Part shown: positions 43,726-54,449 of the stretch, piece after piece
How the letters are laid out: each line of letters begins with the position of its first letter
Numbering within the stretch: the first letter of the stretch is position 1
Source of the DNA: Mycobacterium paraterrae
GTDB taxonomy: Bacteria; Actinomycetota; Actinomycetes; Mycobacteriales; Mycobacteriaceae
DNA: 64,000 bases
Direction: 5' to 3'
Assembly (NCBI RefSeq): GCF_022430545.2
Contig: NZ_CP092488.2
Span: 62,001 to 126,000, forward strand
Made by a program: the position numbers and the translations under genes
The notes under the pieces: model-generated
Database searches by the model: none
The model's input: only the letters and a program-made list of their open reading frames with translations
Told to the model about the DNA's origin: nothing

Positions 43726-44589
43726 TTAGCCGCCCGACCACGGCTTCACCTTGAGGAAGCCGCCACCGTCGACGCGGAGTTGCTGACCGGTGACATAGCG
43801 CGCGGCGTCGGAGGCCAAGAACAGCACCGCTTCGCTGATGTCCTCTGGTTCGACGTACGGAATCGGCATCGCCTGCACGAGCGGGAAGATCGGTTCTGCG
43901 TCCTCGCGGGTGGGGTTCGGCAGGTCGGGCCGGAAAGCCCGATACATCGGCGCGCTGTGCAGCATGTCGGTGTTGACGTTGGTGGGGTGCACCGCGTTCA
44001 TCCGGATCGAGAACGGCGCCAGCGCGCGTGCGAAGTCGTTGACGTAATGCGCGGCAGCGATTTTCGCGAAGGCGTAACCCGCGCCGCCGGGCCCGCCGTC
44101 GATGCCGGTGGTATTCATCGACGACATGAAGGCGGCGTTGGAGCCGATCACGATGATCGATGCGCCGGACTCCAGGTGCTTGAGGCTCGAGTGCACCAGG
44201 TTGAGCACGCCACCGAGGTCGACGTCGACGGCGTCGGCGAAGGCTTGCGGCGGCAGACCCGCCGTCAATGGGCAGATCCCGGCGTTGGCGACCACGATGT
44301 CGAGATGGCCGAGCTCGGCGACGCCGCGGTCGACGGCCGCCGCCAATGCCGCGCGGTCCCGAACGTCGGCGATCTCGGTGTGGACGCGCCGCCCCTCCTT
44401 CTCCACTAGGCGGGCGGTTTCGTCCAGATCCTCCGGGCGGGCGAGCGGGTACTCATTGGTCTCGATGTCTTCGCAGAGGTCGACCGCGATGATGTCGGCG
44501 CCTTCCGCCGCCAGCGTCCGGGCGTGCGAGCGGCCCTGACCGCGCGCGGCTCCACTGACGACCGCGACCTTGCCCGTCACCCTGCCCAT
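43726..44589 (-). CDS. Mycofactocin-type short-chain dehydrogenase
   Basis: The 287-aa SDR has SGAARGQGRSHARTLAAEGADIIAVDLC at the N-terminus, the insert EYPLARPEDLDETARLVEKEGRR, IGSNAAF, and YAFAK in the catalytic region. The ARGQGRSHA start and the extra insert after the second strand are hallmarks of mycofactocin-associated SDRs, whose nicotinamide is bound without free exchange. It is the first gene of the minus operon, whose promoter is presumably at or near the CTAT-N10-ATAG element at 44810. It likely oxidises an alcohol on the pathway substrate. Confidence 0.9.
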   Translation of the reverse strand: MGRVTGKVAVVSGAARGQGRSHARTLAAEGADIIAVDLCEDIETNEYPLARPEDLDETARLVEKEGRRVHTEIADVRDRAALAAAVDRGVAELGHLDIVVANAGICPLTAGLPPQAFADAVDVDLGGVLNLVHSSLKHLESGASIIVIGSNAAFMSSMNTTGIDGGPGGAGYAFAKIAAAHYVNDFARALAPFSIRMNAVHPTNVNTDMLHSAPMYRAFRPDLPNPTREDAEPIFPLVQAMPIPYVEPEDISEAVLFLASDAARYVTGQQLRVDGGGFLKVKPWSGG

Positions 44590-44917
44590 AGCCGATCCCT
44601 TCTCATGCGCTCACAAACGCGACCGCGGGCCTAGCGGCGATGTTGTCGCCCAAGCCATTCGAAACGGAAGCCGGCAGCTGAATCCTCCGACGTGGGCGCG
44701 ACAGAGGCGCTGAGCCGACCCACCACAGGGATCGGTGAGCGTTCAACTCCATCGCTTCTCTTCCACGACGCTGCGTCACTGCAGGACAGGCTGTTAAAAA
44801 CCTATAGTATCTATTCTACTAAAGATAGGAAAGACACCGAAAAGGTGCACGAAGACCTGGGGTGACGCGATCCTGTACCCTGCCCTCGAATACCGGAGGG
44901 CGTACTAAGGGGCAGCC
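44590..44917. promoter_or_regulatory. Divergent gap (SDR operon / htpG) with CTAT-N10-ATAG site 4
   Basis: This 328-bp gap separates the divergent SDR operon and htpG. At 44810-44829 it contains TCTATTCTACTAAAGATAGG, with arms CTAT/ATAG 10 bp apart. It is embedded in a longer AT-rich stretch that also includes CCTATAGTATCT just before it. On the minus strand TAGAAT is a possible -10 for the SDR operon, which would then have a long leader of about 200 bp. No HrcA-like CIRCE element was seen near htpG. The rest shows no coding signal. Confidence 0.5.
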
Positions 44918-46836
<1,919 letters not shown>

Positions 46837-46840
<4 letters not shown>

Positions 46841-48096
46841 CGTCCGGCCTTGCCGTGCTTGACCTGGTTGAACGGCACCCCACGGTCGGCGGCGTACTCG
46901 CGAGGGAAGTTCAACACGCGCTCGCCGATCACGTTACGAGCCAACTCGCTGGTGCCGCCGCCGATGCAGGCCGTTTGGCGGGACAGATAGCGCAGCCCGG
47001 TCTCCAAGCCCTCGCCCTCGGCGCCGACGACGCCGCCGGTTCCGGTAATCGCCAGCCCCGTATCCATCTCCAAGGTGACGGCGTCGGCGTGGAATAGCCG
47101 CAACAAGCTTCCGGCCGCGGGCGGCAGCGAACCGTCGTTGACGCCGCGAAAGATATGCGCGCCCAGTTGCTCACTGACCGCGCGGTGCACCAGCGCCCGC
47201 CCCGCGATCTCTCGCAGCCGCTCGTTGTCGGATTGTCCGGTCGCGGCGAGCAGTCGCGGGTAATTGACCGGCGTCGCGCGCCCGCCCTCACTGCCGCTGC
47301 CGCTGGCGAATTCCGAGCCCATGCCGACCGCGCGGCGTTCGTGATAGAGCTGGCGGGAGGCCACCGACCACCCGTCGTTGACTTCGCCGACCACCGCGTC
47401 ATCGCCGACGTCGACGTTGTCGAGGAACTCCTCGCAAAACTCTGTCGACCCGTTCAGCTGGGTGATGCGACGCATCGTGATCCCGGGATGCTTGATCGGG
47501 ACCAGGAACATGGTCAGGCCGTCGTGTTTGGGCACATCCCAGTTGGTCCGCGCCAGGCATAAGCCGTAGTCAGCGCCAAAGGCACTGGTGCTCCACGTCT
47601 TTGCGCCGTTGAGCACCCAGTGGTCGTCGACTCGGTCGGCGCGGGTGAGCACCCCCGCGAGATCCGAGCCGCCGCTGGGCTCGGACAGCAGCTGGACCAG
47701 GATCTCCTCGCCCCGCAGGGCGGCGCCGATGTGCTGACGCTTCTGCTCCTCGCTTGCGGTGTCGAGCAAGGTCGCGCAGCAGATGGTGAAGGTCGGCGTG
47801 TTGAGTATCAGCGGCATCTCATAGCTGAGGCTCTCGTCGTTGAACGCCTTCTGGTACTCGTAGTCCAAGCCCAGCCCGCCGTATTCGCGGGGAAAGCAGA
47901 TGCCCGCGAATCCTCCGTCGTAGAGCCGCTTCTGGAGTTCGCGGGCGCGCTGCCAGCAGCGCTCTTCGTCGCGGTGCGCGGCCGGTGGGTGTGCCGGATC
48001 GATCGCCGGCATGTTCTCGGCAAGCCACGCGCGGGCGCGGGCGCGGAACTCGTCGATGGTTTCGGTGTCTGTCACGGTGCCGGCGGTCTCGGTCAT
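46837..48096 (-). CDS. Acyl-CoA dehydrogenase subunit (SEPSGGSD-type)
   Basis: The 419-aa subunit has FPREYGGLGLDYEYQ, LLSEPSGGSDLAGV, LNGAKTWSTSAFGAD and C-terminal GGGTSELARNVIGERVLNFPRE. It lacks RxQFG, which is provided by the upstream gene at 48096; the two form another coupled heteromeric pair (TAATG overlap). A Gly/Ser-rich insert (FASGSGSEGG) follows the helix that normally carries part of the flavin site. It probably acts on a bulky acyl-CoA. Confidence 0.92.
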
Positions 48097-49238
48097 TACG
48101 CCGACCTCAATGCCTGCTGGGCGGCGTCGTGCAGCGCATACACCCGCAAGTTGTGCTCCTCCGGGGTGCCGAACATGGAGCGGTACAGGGTCGCTCGTCG
48201 CAGGTACAAGTGCAGGTCGTGTTCCCACGTCACCCCGATTCCGCCGTGCATCTGCACACACCCCTGGATGATCTCCACTGCCTTCTCCCCGATGTAGGAC
48301 TTGGCGATGCTGGCCGTCAGCGAGGAATCAGGCGCGCGCTGGGAGATCGCGACCACCGCCGCGCCAGTCGTCGCCCGGCACGCCTCCAGCCACATCTTCA
48401 TGTCGGCAAAACGGTGTTTGAGCGCCTGGTAGGACGCCAGTGGACGACCGAAGCTGTGCCGGTCCAGCGCCCAGGCCACGGTGAAGTCGAAGACGGTCTG
48501 CAGAATCCCGACGACCTCGGCGCACTGCAGCACCTGCGCGATCTGACTTTGACGGTCGATCAGGTCGACCGAACTGTCCAGCGCCGCGGTGTGGTCCACC
48601 TCGACATCGTCGAATTGCACACGCGCGTATTGCTTGACCATGTCGATGGACTGCTGGGGCTCGACGTGCACGCCCGCAACGTCGGTAGGGACCAGGAACT
48701 GGCGCACACCGTCATCGGTGCGGGCAACCACGAGCAGCAGTCCGGATTGGGCGCCGGCCTCGACCCGGTCTTTGACGCCGTCGATCCGGTAGCCGGAGTC
48801 GGTGGCCGTCGCGGTGACCGACGGCTCGTGCGGCGCCCAGCCCCGCCCGGGCTCGTACACCGCCCACGAGGCGATCGTCTCGCCGGCGATCAGCGATTCG
48901 ATCGTCTCCGCATGTGCTTGCGGCTCGGCCGATTCCACCAGTGCGGTAAGCACGGTGCTGACTGGATACAACGGGCCGGGGGCGACGGTTTTGCCGAGTT
49001 GTTCGGCGACCATCGCCAGGTCGGCGAACCCGTCACCGGAGACGCTGCCGCCGCCGAGGTCTTCGGGAACCAGCAGCGCGGTCCACCCCAACTCCGCGGC
49101 GCGCCGCCACCAATCCGGCTCGAATGCCACGCCCTGAGAATGCAACTCCCGCACCCGACTCAGGGGAACCTCTTTCTGGAGAAAAGCCTGAGTCGTGGAG
49201 GCAAAGAGTATCTTTTCGGGGGAATCGACGGCAGTCAT
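48096..49238 (-). CDS. Acyl-CoA dehydrogenase subunit (RxxFG-type)
   Basis: The 380-aa subunit has C-terminal RHSFGRPLASYQALKHRFAD and MHGGIGVTWEHDLHLYLRRA, and a PEDLGGGSVSG N-terminal block, but no SEPxxGSD loop. Together with the 46837 product it makes up a third dehydrogenase pair in this window. The ATG at 49238 (MTAVDSPEK) is preferred over an upstream GTG-type start giving a 22-aa leader without match. The promoter must lie in the 129-bp divergent gap to the Mam genes; no CTAT-N10-ATAG element was found there. Confidence 0.9.
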   Translation of the reverse strand: MTAVDSPEKILFASTTQAFLQKEVPLSRVRELHSQGVAFEPDWWRRAAELGWTALLVPEDLGGGSVSGDGFADLAMVAEQLGKTVAPGPLYPVSTVLTALVESAEPQAHAETIESLIAGETIASWAVYEPGRGWAPHEPSVTATATDSGYRIDGVKDRVEAGAQSGLLLVVARTDDGVRQFLVPTDVAGVHVEPQQSIDMVKQYARVQFDDVEVDHTAALDSSVDLIDRQSQIAQVLQCAEVVGILQTVFDFTVAWALDRHSFGRPLASYQALKHRFADMKMWLEACRATTGAAVVAISQRAPDSSLTASIAKSYIGEKAVEIIQGCVQMHGGIGVTWEHDLHLYLRRATLYRSMFGTPEEHNLRVYALHDAAQQALRSA

Positions 49239-49367
49239 GATGTTGGCGAAGCCTTCCTGGCCGTGCGTCCCAATCGCTGGTCGCTGGTGACCCGATGGTA
49301 GCAATGACCAATACCGTAAGAGATACCGGAGTTCAATCGATAATGACGTCGAGAAGCCGCGCTAGCC

Positions 49368-50165
49368 ATGGCTGAGGCCGACGACCGGCCGTCGGACCTG
49401 GCCAAAGCGAAGCTGGATGCCCTCGCGCTGGCTGAGCAAGCCGAGGCGGAGGCGGCTGAGGCTGAAGCGCTCGCCGCGGCGGCCCGCGCCCGCGCGCGGG
49501 CCATCAAGTTGCGGCGCGAGGCCGAGGCCGAGCGCGCGACTCAGACCGACGCTGACGACGACGCGACCGGCTCCAGCGACACCGCCGTCGAGCAGGCGGC
49601 CGAGCCGGAGACTGCCGAGGCGGCAACTCCCGAGCCGACCGACTCCGCCGAATCCGAAGCGGCCGGCCAGCGGCGGCAGCTACCGAGGATGTCGCTGACC
49701 CTGACCGTTGCCGCGGTGGTCGCAATCGTCGCGCTCCTCGGGGCCAGCGGCTGGATGGCATGGTGTCACTACAAAGTCGGGCAGGACCGCGCGCGCGCCG
49801 CCGCCTATGTCGCGACCGCCCGCCAGGGCGTCATCAACCTGACGTCACTCGACTTCAACAAAGCCAAGGAAGACGTACAGCGGGTGCTGGACAGCGCCAC
49901 TGGCGAGTTCAAGGACGACTTCCAGAAGCGCGCAGAGGATTTCGAGTCGGTGGTGAAGGACTCGAAGGCGGTGACCGAGGGATCTGTCACGATGACCGCG
50001 CTCGAATCGATGAGCAAGGACTCCGCAGTCGTCCTGGTGCTGGCCAACGAGCGCGTGACCAACATCGCCGGTGCCAAAGACCAACCGCGGACCTTCCGGT
50101 TCCGGGTGAGCGTCGTGCAAGCCGGTGGTGACCTGAAAGTGTCGAAAGTGGAGTTCGTGCTGTGA
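49368..50165 (+). CDS. Orphan Mce-associated membrane protein (Mam-like), first
   Basis: The 265-aa product has a long Ala/Glu/Arg-rich N-terminal region (about 1-105) with coiled-coil character. One membrane segment follows (about 107-130, LTLTVAAVVAIVALLGASGWMAW). The C-terminal domain has the Mam pattern ARQGVINLTSLDFNKAKEDVQRVLDSATGEF and FRVSVVQAGGDLKVSKVEFVL. Mam proteins support Mce lipid transporters; no mce or yrbE gene is in the window, so it is an orphan (compare Rv1362c/Rv1363c and Rv0199). It is coupled to the next gene by a GTGA overlap. Confidence 0.85.
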   Translation: MAEADDRPSDLAKAKLDALALAEQAEAEAAEAEALAAAARARARAIKLRREAEAERATQTDADDDATGSSDTAVEQAAEPETAEAATPEPTDSAESEAAGQRRQLPRMSLTLTVAAVVAIVALLGASGWMAWCHYKVGQDRARAAAYVATARQGVINLTSLDFNKAKEDVQRVLDSATGEFKDDFQKRAEDFESVVKDSKAVTEGSVTMTALESMSKDSAVVLVLANERVTNIAGAKDQPRTFRFRVSVVQAGGDLKVSKVEFVL

Positions 50166-50776
50166 GCGACGACGACACTGCCGCCGACGTCGAGCCGACC
50201 GAAGGCGTCGAGATCGACAAGACCAAGGACGGCGAAGAGGACGGAACCGAGACGGTTCACCGGTTGAGCACGGGCGAGGTCCGCCGGCGCGCCGGCATTC
50301 CCGTCGTCCCACTGGTGCTGTTGGTGGCGTTGTTGGCGGCCGGCGGCCTTGCGGGGTGGCTGTTCTTCACCCAGTACCGACCCGACCAGGAGACGGACCA
50401 CGCGGTCGAGCAAAGCGTCGTCAACGCCGCGCGAGACGGCACGGTGGCCCTGCTCTCGTACAAGCCCGACACGCTCGACCAAGACTTCGCCGCGGCGAAG
50501 TCGCACCTCAGCGGCGACTTTCTGAACTACTACAGCGACTTCACCAAGCAGGTCGTGACGCCGGCTGCCAAATCGAAAGGCGTGTCCACCACCGCTCAGG
50601 TCGTCGGCGCCGCCGTCTCCGATCTGCACCCGAATTCAGCCGAGGTGCTGGTCTTCGTCAATCAAGCCACTGCGAGCAAGGAGCGGCCGGATCCGTCGAT
50701 GGCCGCCAGTTCGGTGAGGGTCTCGCTGAGCAGGATGAACGGCCAGTGGTTGATCACCAAATTCGATCCGCTCTAG
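50162..50776 (+). CDS. Orphan Mce-associated membrane protein (Mam-like), second
   Basis: The 204-aa product has an acidic cytoplasmic head and one membrane segment (about 46-70, PVVPLVLLVALLAAGGLAGW). The C-terminal domain carries ALLSYKPDTLDQDFAAAKSHLSGDFLNYYSDF and ends VSLSRMNGQWLITKFDPL. It is paralogous in layout to the upstream gene and is likely its partner in the membrane. It starts with GTG at 50162 within the GTGA overlap. It may stabilise a lipid importer encoded elsewhere, conceivably one serving the catabolic genes around it (inference). Confidence 0.85.
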   Translation: MSDDDTAADVEPTEGVEIDKTKDGEEDGTETVHRLSTGEVRRRAGIPVVPLVLLVALLAAGGLAGWLFFTQYRPDQETDHAVEQSVVNAARDGTVALLSYKPDTLDQDFAAAKSHLSGDFLNYYSDFTKQVVTPAAKSKGVSTTAQVVGAAVSDLHPNSAEVLVFVNQATASKERPDPSMAASSVRVSLSRMNGQWLITKFDPL

Positions 50777-50791
50777 TAGGCCGGGGAGCCG

Positions 50792-51751
50792 CTAGACCGC
50801 GAACGTTCGCCGCAGGGTTTGGGCATGCAGTGCCACGTTCTCTTGCGAGACAACCCATTCCGGCGCCGCCGAGTCGAATCCATGGAAGGTGGCGGCGACG
50901 ACATGCAACTCGGTGTGCACATAGGCGTGCAGTAGCCGGTTGGCGTAGTCGATGGCCTCGTCGCGGCAGGGGTCGATCTCGGCGCAGCTGATGAACGCCG
51001 GCGGCAAACCCTCGAGGTTGGCCCGGTGCGCCGGAACGTGCTGCGCCGTCGCCGCGCCATGTCCGAGGTAGTGCCCCCACGCCCGACTCACCGCCGGACC
51101 GTTGAGGCCGGGGGTCTGCCGGAATTCCCGGCGCGAGGGCGTTGCGTCCGAATCCAACATGGGCTGGTGCAGCACCTGGGCCAGGATCGCCGGACCCTCC
51201 TCGTCGAACGTGCGCTGGGCCAGCGCAGCGACGAGCGCCGCGCCCGCGTCGCGGCCCATCAGCACGATCCGGTCTGCGTCCGCGTCGAGGGCCGCGCCGT
51301 TCTCGACGGCGTACCGGAACGCCGCCGCCACGTCGTCGAGGGCCGCCGGGCACGGATGCTCGGGGGCCAACCGGTAGTCGACCGACACCACCAGGCAGCT
51401 CGCGTCGCGAGCCAGCTGCACACAGTGGGCGTGATCGGTGTCGAGATTGCCGGTGACAAAGCAACCGCCGTGGGCGTAGATCACCAGCGGTGTCGCCGAC
51501 GTGGCCGGACCACGGTAGAGCCGAAGACCGAGTCGCCCGCCGGGCCCGTCGATGGCCCGATCCTCGACCCGGACATCGGTGGTGTCGACGGCGGCGGCAC
51601 GCTCGGCGGCCAGCGCGTTGGACTTTTCCCGCTCGACGGGTAGCGACTCGGTCTGAAATTCCACGATGTCCAAGCCGGCCGCCACGTCGCGCAGGGCTGG
51701 GTCAATCCGGCCCAAACCGCGCGGCCGTGCGCGATCGGTCTCAGTCGTCAT
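50792..51751 (-). CDS. HSL-type alpha/beta hydrolase homologue with Asp at the nucleophile position
   Basis: The 319-aa protein is of the hormone-sensitive-lipase type: oxyanion motif YAHGGCFVTG (HGGG variant), DYRLAPEHPCPAALDD, acid DPCRDE and His in ATFHGFD. The nucleophile elbow, GDSAG in active esterases, reads GRDAG, placing Asp168 where Ser should be. It cannot act as a Ser esterase; either it is inactive or it uses Asp as a nucleophile as haloalkane dehalogenases and epoxide hydrolases do. It lies 34 bp after the amidohydrolase on the same strand and is probably the last gene of that operon. Confidence 0.88.
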   Translation of the reverse strand: MTTETDRARPRGLGRIDPALRDVAAGLDIVEFQTESLPVEREKSNALAAERAAAVDTTDVRVEDRAIDGPGGRLGLRLYRGPATSATPLVIYAHGGCFVTGNLDTDHAHCVQLARDASCLVVSVDYRLAPEHPCPAALDDVAAAFRYAVENGAALDADADRIVLMGRDAGAALVAALAQRTFDEEGPAILAQVLHQPMLDSDATPSRREFRQTPGLNGPAVSRAWGHYLGHGAATAQHVPAHRANLEGLPPAFISCAEIDPCRDEAIDYANRLLHAYVHTELHVVAATFHGFDSAAPEWVVSQENVALHAQTLRRTFAV

Positions 51752-51785
51752 GCAGTCGTCCTTTAGCGTGGTCAGGTCTCCCTAT

Positions 51786-52946
51786 TCAAGCGGTCACCGG
51801 GGGACGCTCTCCGGGCAGTGCCTTGACGGTCGAGGGCAACCCGTACAACGCCGTGGCGTTGCCGCGCATGATCCGCTCCCGCTGAGCTGCGGGAAACCGG
51901 TTGACCGCATAGGTCGGGGCGTCGTAGCTCCAGTGCGGATAGTCCGTCGAAAACATCAGGTTGTCCCCGAGGTCCATCATCTCGAGGTACTCGCGGAACT
52001 GCTTGACGTCGGTGTCCTCCAGCGGCTGGGTGGTGAAACGGACGTGTTCGCGGACGTACTCCGACGGCCGTCGACGCACGTGCGGCAGGTCAGCGCGCCG
52101 CGCCTGCCAGATCCGGTCCATCCGCGACATCACCGGCATCGCCCACGTGAAGCCGCCCTCGACGAACACCACCCGTAGGTCGGGATGCCGGTCGAAGGCG
52201 CCGTCAAACACCAGGCTCATCAGATGCGACACGTACAGCAGGGGCCACGACGCGAAGAAGTCGTGCCAGTGGGCCGGGTTTCCGACCGGGTAGATCGGAA
52301 TCAGCTCGAATGGCGTCTGCCCCATCAGATGGGTGGCCACCGGAAAGCCGTTAGCCGAAGCGGCAGCATAGATCGGATCGAAATGCGGGTTGCCGAACGG
52401 GATTCCGCGCGTCTGCGGCGTCATCAACACCTGCGCCATGTACGGATGGCCCGCCCACCGCTCGATTTCGCGGGCCGCGAGGTCGGGTGCCTGCGCAGTG
52501 ACGCTGATGGATCCGCGCCAGCGGCCGTGGGCGTTGTTACGGTCCAGCCAGACATCGGCGAGCCAGTCGTTGTACGTGGCTTTCAGCACGTGTTCGGCCT
52601 GCGGCAGTTGCGCGTCGCACATCGGTTCCAGCGTGGCGATGCCGACTCCGGCGTCGACGAGTAGTTGTTTGGCGGCGTAGTCGGGATCGGTCCCGGCGAA
52701 ACCGCCGCCGGGCGGCGCCGCGTCGACTCGCATGGAGAAGGTCTTGAACGAATCCGGGGTGTCGTAGAAGTGCGGGATCGGGGTGACGGCGTTGCCGGAG
52801 GGCCAGATTTTGTCCACCCATTCCGGCGGCGCGTACGACTTGAGGACGTCGGTGGAGACGGGCATCGGGTGCACGTCGGTGTCGACGATGGCGACCGCGA
52901 TCTCGTCGTGCTCGGTGCGCGACTCCGCCCGTTCGGTGATGGTCAT
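51786..52946 (-). CDS. Amidohydrolase-2 family enzyme (intact active site)
   Basis: The 386-aa ACMSD-like TIM-barrel protein has IVDTDVHPMP (metal His), FPVATHLMG (metal His) and MFSTDYPHWS (catalytic Asp). It thus keeps the positions lost in its upstream neighbour. The ATG at 52946 forms an ATGA overlap with that neighbour. The two are related to each other, suggesting duplication followed by specialisation, possibly into a heteromeric enzyme. Decarboxylation or hydrolysis of a ring-cleavage intermediate is a family-based guess. Confidence 0.88.
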   Translation of the reverse strand: MTITERAESRTEHDEIAVAIVDTDVHPMPVSTDVLKSYAPPEWVDKIWPSGNAVTPIPHFYDTPDSFKTFSMRVDAAPPGGGFAGTDPDYAAKQLLVDAGVGIATLEPMCDAQLPQAEHVLKATYNDWLADVWLDRNNAHGRWRGSISVTAQAPDLAAREIERWAGHPYMAQVLMTPQTRGIPFGNPHFDPIYAAASANGFPVATHLMGQTPFELIPIYPVGNPAHWHDFFASWPLLYVSHLMSLVFDGAFDRHPDLRVVFVEGGFTWAMPVMSRMDRIWQARRADLPHVRRRPSEYVREHVRFTTQPLEDTDVKQFREYLEMMDLGDNLMFSTDYPHWSYDAPTYAVNRFPAAQRERIMRGNATALYGLPSTVKALPGERPPVTA

Positions 52947-53995
52947 CGATGACTCCCTTCCGCTAGTGCGGTGAGGCCGTATAGGTCGGCGGCGTTTCGC
53001 CACAGCACGTCGTCGCGCTGTGCACTGTTCAGCCCGGCGACGGCATCCTCGGCTGAGCAGGTGGACCAGTGTGGGTAGCCGGACCCGTACATCAGCAGGC
53101 CGGATTTCCCGGAGAACTCCATCCAGCGCTGCGTCTGGCCCGGGTCCGTTGGCCCGTCGAAGGATGACGTGCAGAACCGGACATGGTCGGGCAGGTAGTC
53201 GCTCGGGTAGCGATCGACCCATGGCGTCTGATCACGCATCGACAGCCAGAACGTGTCGAGTCGCCACATCAACGGGGTCAGGATGTCGTAGCCCCCGTCG
53301 GCGAAGACGAACCTCAGATTCGGGTGCCGCCCGAACGTGCCTTCGACGATGAGCGTGGCGAGGTGGACGAAGTAGTTCAACGGCATGAAGGCCGCATAAC
53401 CGGGATACGTGCCCGCATGACCGGCGAAGGTGGGCGCATAGTCGACGCCGTTGCCGCCGTTGATGTGCACAGCGACCGGAAGTCCGTGCGCCGCCGCGGC
53501 CTCCCAGATCGGCTCGAACTGCGGCTTGCCGTACGGCTCGCGGGACTGCAACGGGACTCCCACCTGCACCAGCTTGGGGTGCGCGGCAAGACGTTCTATC
53601 TCCGCGACCGCGCCCTTGGGATCTTCCGGGTTGACGCGAATGGTGCCGCGAAAGCGATTCGTGGCGTCCGGTTCGAGCCAGCGATCCAGTAGCCAGTCGT
53701 TGACCGCCGCGCAGATACGGCTGTTGAGCAGATAGTCGGCAATGTTGCCGCGTGTCAGAGGATTGAGCACGGCATAGTCGGCGCCGGCGTCGTCGAACAG
53801 ATGGCGGGCGACGGTCGCGGGATCAGATCCCGGATAGTGCTCGCCGTACAGGTCCTCACGGTAGTTGCCGCGCGGCGCCTGATACCACTGCTGCTCGACG
53901 TCGGGTATCGACCGCAGTTTGTGGGCGGCCGGGAGGTAACGCCGGATCTCGGCGTTGTAGCGAAAGTGCGGCTGCACATTGGTATCGATGATCAT
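52943..53995 (-). CDS. Amidohydrolase-2 homologue with lost catalytic residues
   Basis: This 350-aa paralogue of the 51786 product carries two key replacements. The N-terminal metal motif reads IIDTNVQPH (Gln8 for His), and the C-terminal motif reads MYGSGYPHWS (Gly near 307 for the catalytic Asp of SDYPHW). The central His in LPVAVHING is kept. It probably does not catalyse the family reaction alone and may be a structural or regulatory partner. It starts at 53995 in an ATGA overlap with the Rieske ferredoxin gene. Confidence 0.86.
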   Translation of the reverse strand: MIIDTNVQPHFRYNAEIRRYLPAAHKLRSIPDVEQQWYQAPRGNYREDLYGEHYPGSDPATVARHLFDDAGADYAVLNPLTRGNIADYLLNSRICAAVNDWLLDRWLEPDATNRFRGTIRVNPEDPKGAVAEIERLAAHPKLVQVGVPLQSREPYGKPQFEPIWEAAAAHGLPVAVHINGGNGVDYAPTFAGHAGTYPGYAAFMPLNYFVHLATLIVEGTFGRHPNLRFVFADGGYDILTPLMWRLDTFWLSMRDQTPWVDRYPSDYLPDHVRFCTSSFDGPTDPGQTQRWMEFSGKSGLLMYGSGYPHWSTCSAEDAVAGLNSAQRDDVLWRNAADLYGLTALAEGSHR

Positions 53996-54351
53996 GCGGT
54001 CAGGAACACCTTCCCGTCGGCGACATCCACGTCGTAGGTGCGGACACGTCGTTTGGGGTCGGCAAGGTTCTGCCCCGTGGTGATGTCGAATTCCCAGTTG
54101 TGCCAAGGGCATCGGACGATCTGACCGTCTTTTATCCGGCGTATCCCACCGGGCTCGTCGGGCGCCGACTCGTTGGTGCCGCCGAGCAGTCCCTCGCACA
54201 ACGGGGCGCCCTCGTGCGAGCAGTAGTTGACGATCGCGTGCAACGACCCGGCGACGTTGTACACACCCACGCCGAACTTGCCGACGTCGACCAGTTTCAT
54301 CGCGCCCGGCGGCAAGTCGTCGAGCGAGCAGACGAGTCGACGTTCAGCCAC
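53992..54351 (-). CDS. Rieske-type [2Fe-2S] ferredoxin
   Basis: The protein is a single Rieske domain of about 119 aa with cluster ligands in CSHEGAPLC and CPWHNWEFD. Such proteins pass electrons to Rieske oxygenases. The GTG at 54351 (V/M-AERRLVCSLDDLPPG) is chosen; an ATG at 54450 would read 33 extra residues across the promoter and the CTAT-N10-ATAG element. It is the first gene of the minus operon with two amidohydrolases. It is the only Rieske ferredoxin in the window and could serve either Rieske oxygenase. Confidence 0.88.
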   Translation of the reverse strand: MAERRLVCSLDDLPPGAMKLVDVGKFGVGVYNVAGSLHAIVNYCSHEGAPLCEGLLGGTNESAPDEPGGIRRIKDGQIVRCPWHNWEFDITTGQNLADPKRRVRTYDVDVADGKVFLTA

Positions 54352-54402
54352 GGTTAATACTGTCCTCGATGCGGTAACCACTACAAGCCGTTGGGCTTCG
54401 TT

Positions 54403-54422
54403 GCTATTTATATTATGATAGC
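54403..54422. promoter_or_regulatory. CTAT-N10-ATAG element, site 5
   Basis: GCTATTTATATTATGATAGC has perfect 5-bp arms GCTAT/ATAGC separated by 10 bp. It is centred in the 98-bp divergent gap between the Rieske ferredoxin operon (54351) and the P450 (54450). Like site 1 it is followed by GCGAA. It includes TATGAT on the plus strand and TAATAT on the minus strand, both good -10 candidates, so one bound protein could silence both directions. Confidence 0.6.
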
Positions 54423-54449
54423 GAAATTCCCGGTCACGAAGGAGCGGCA

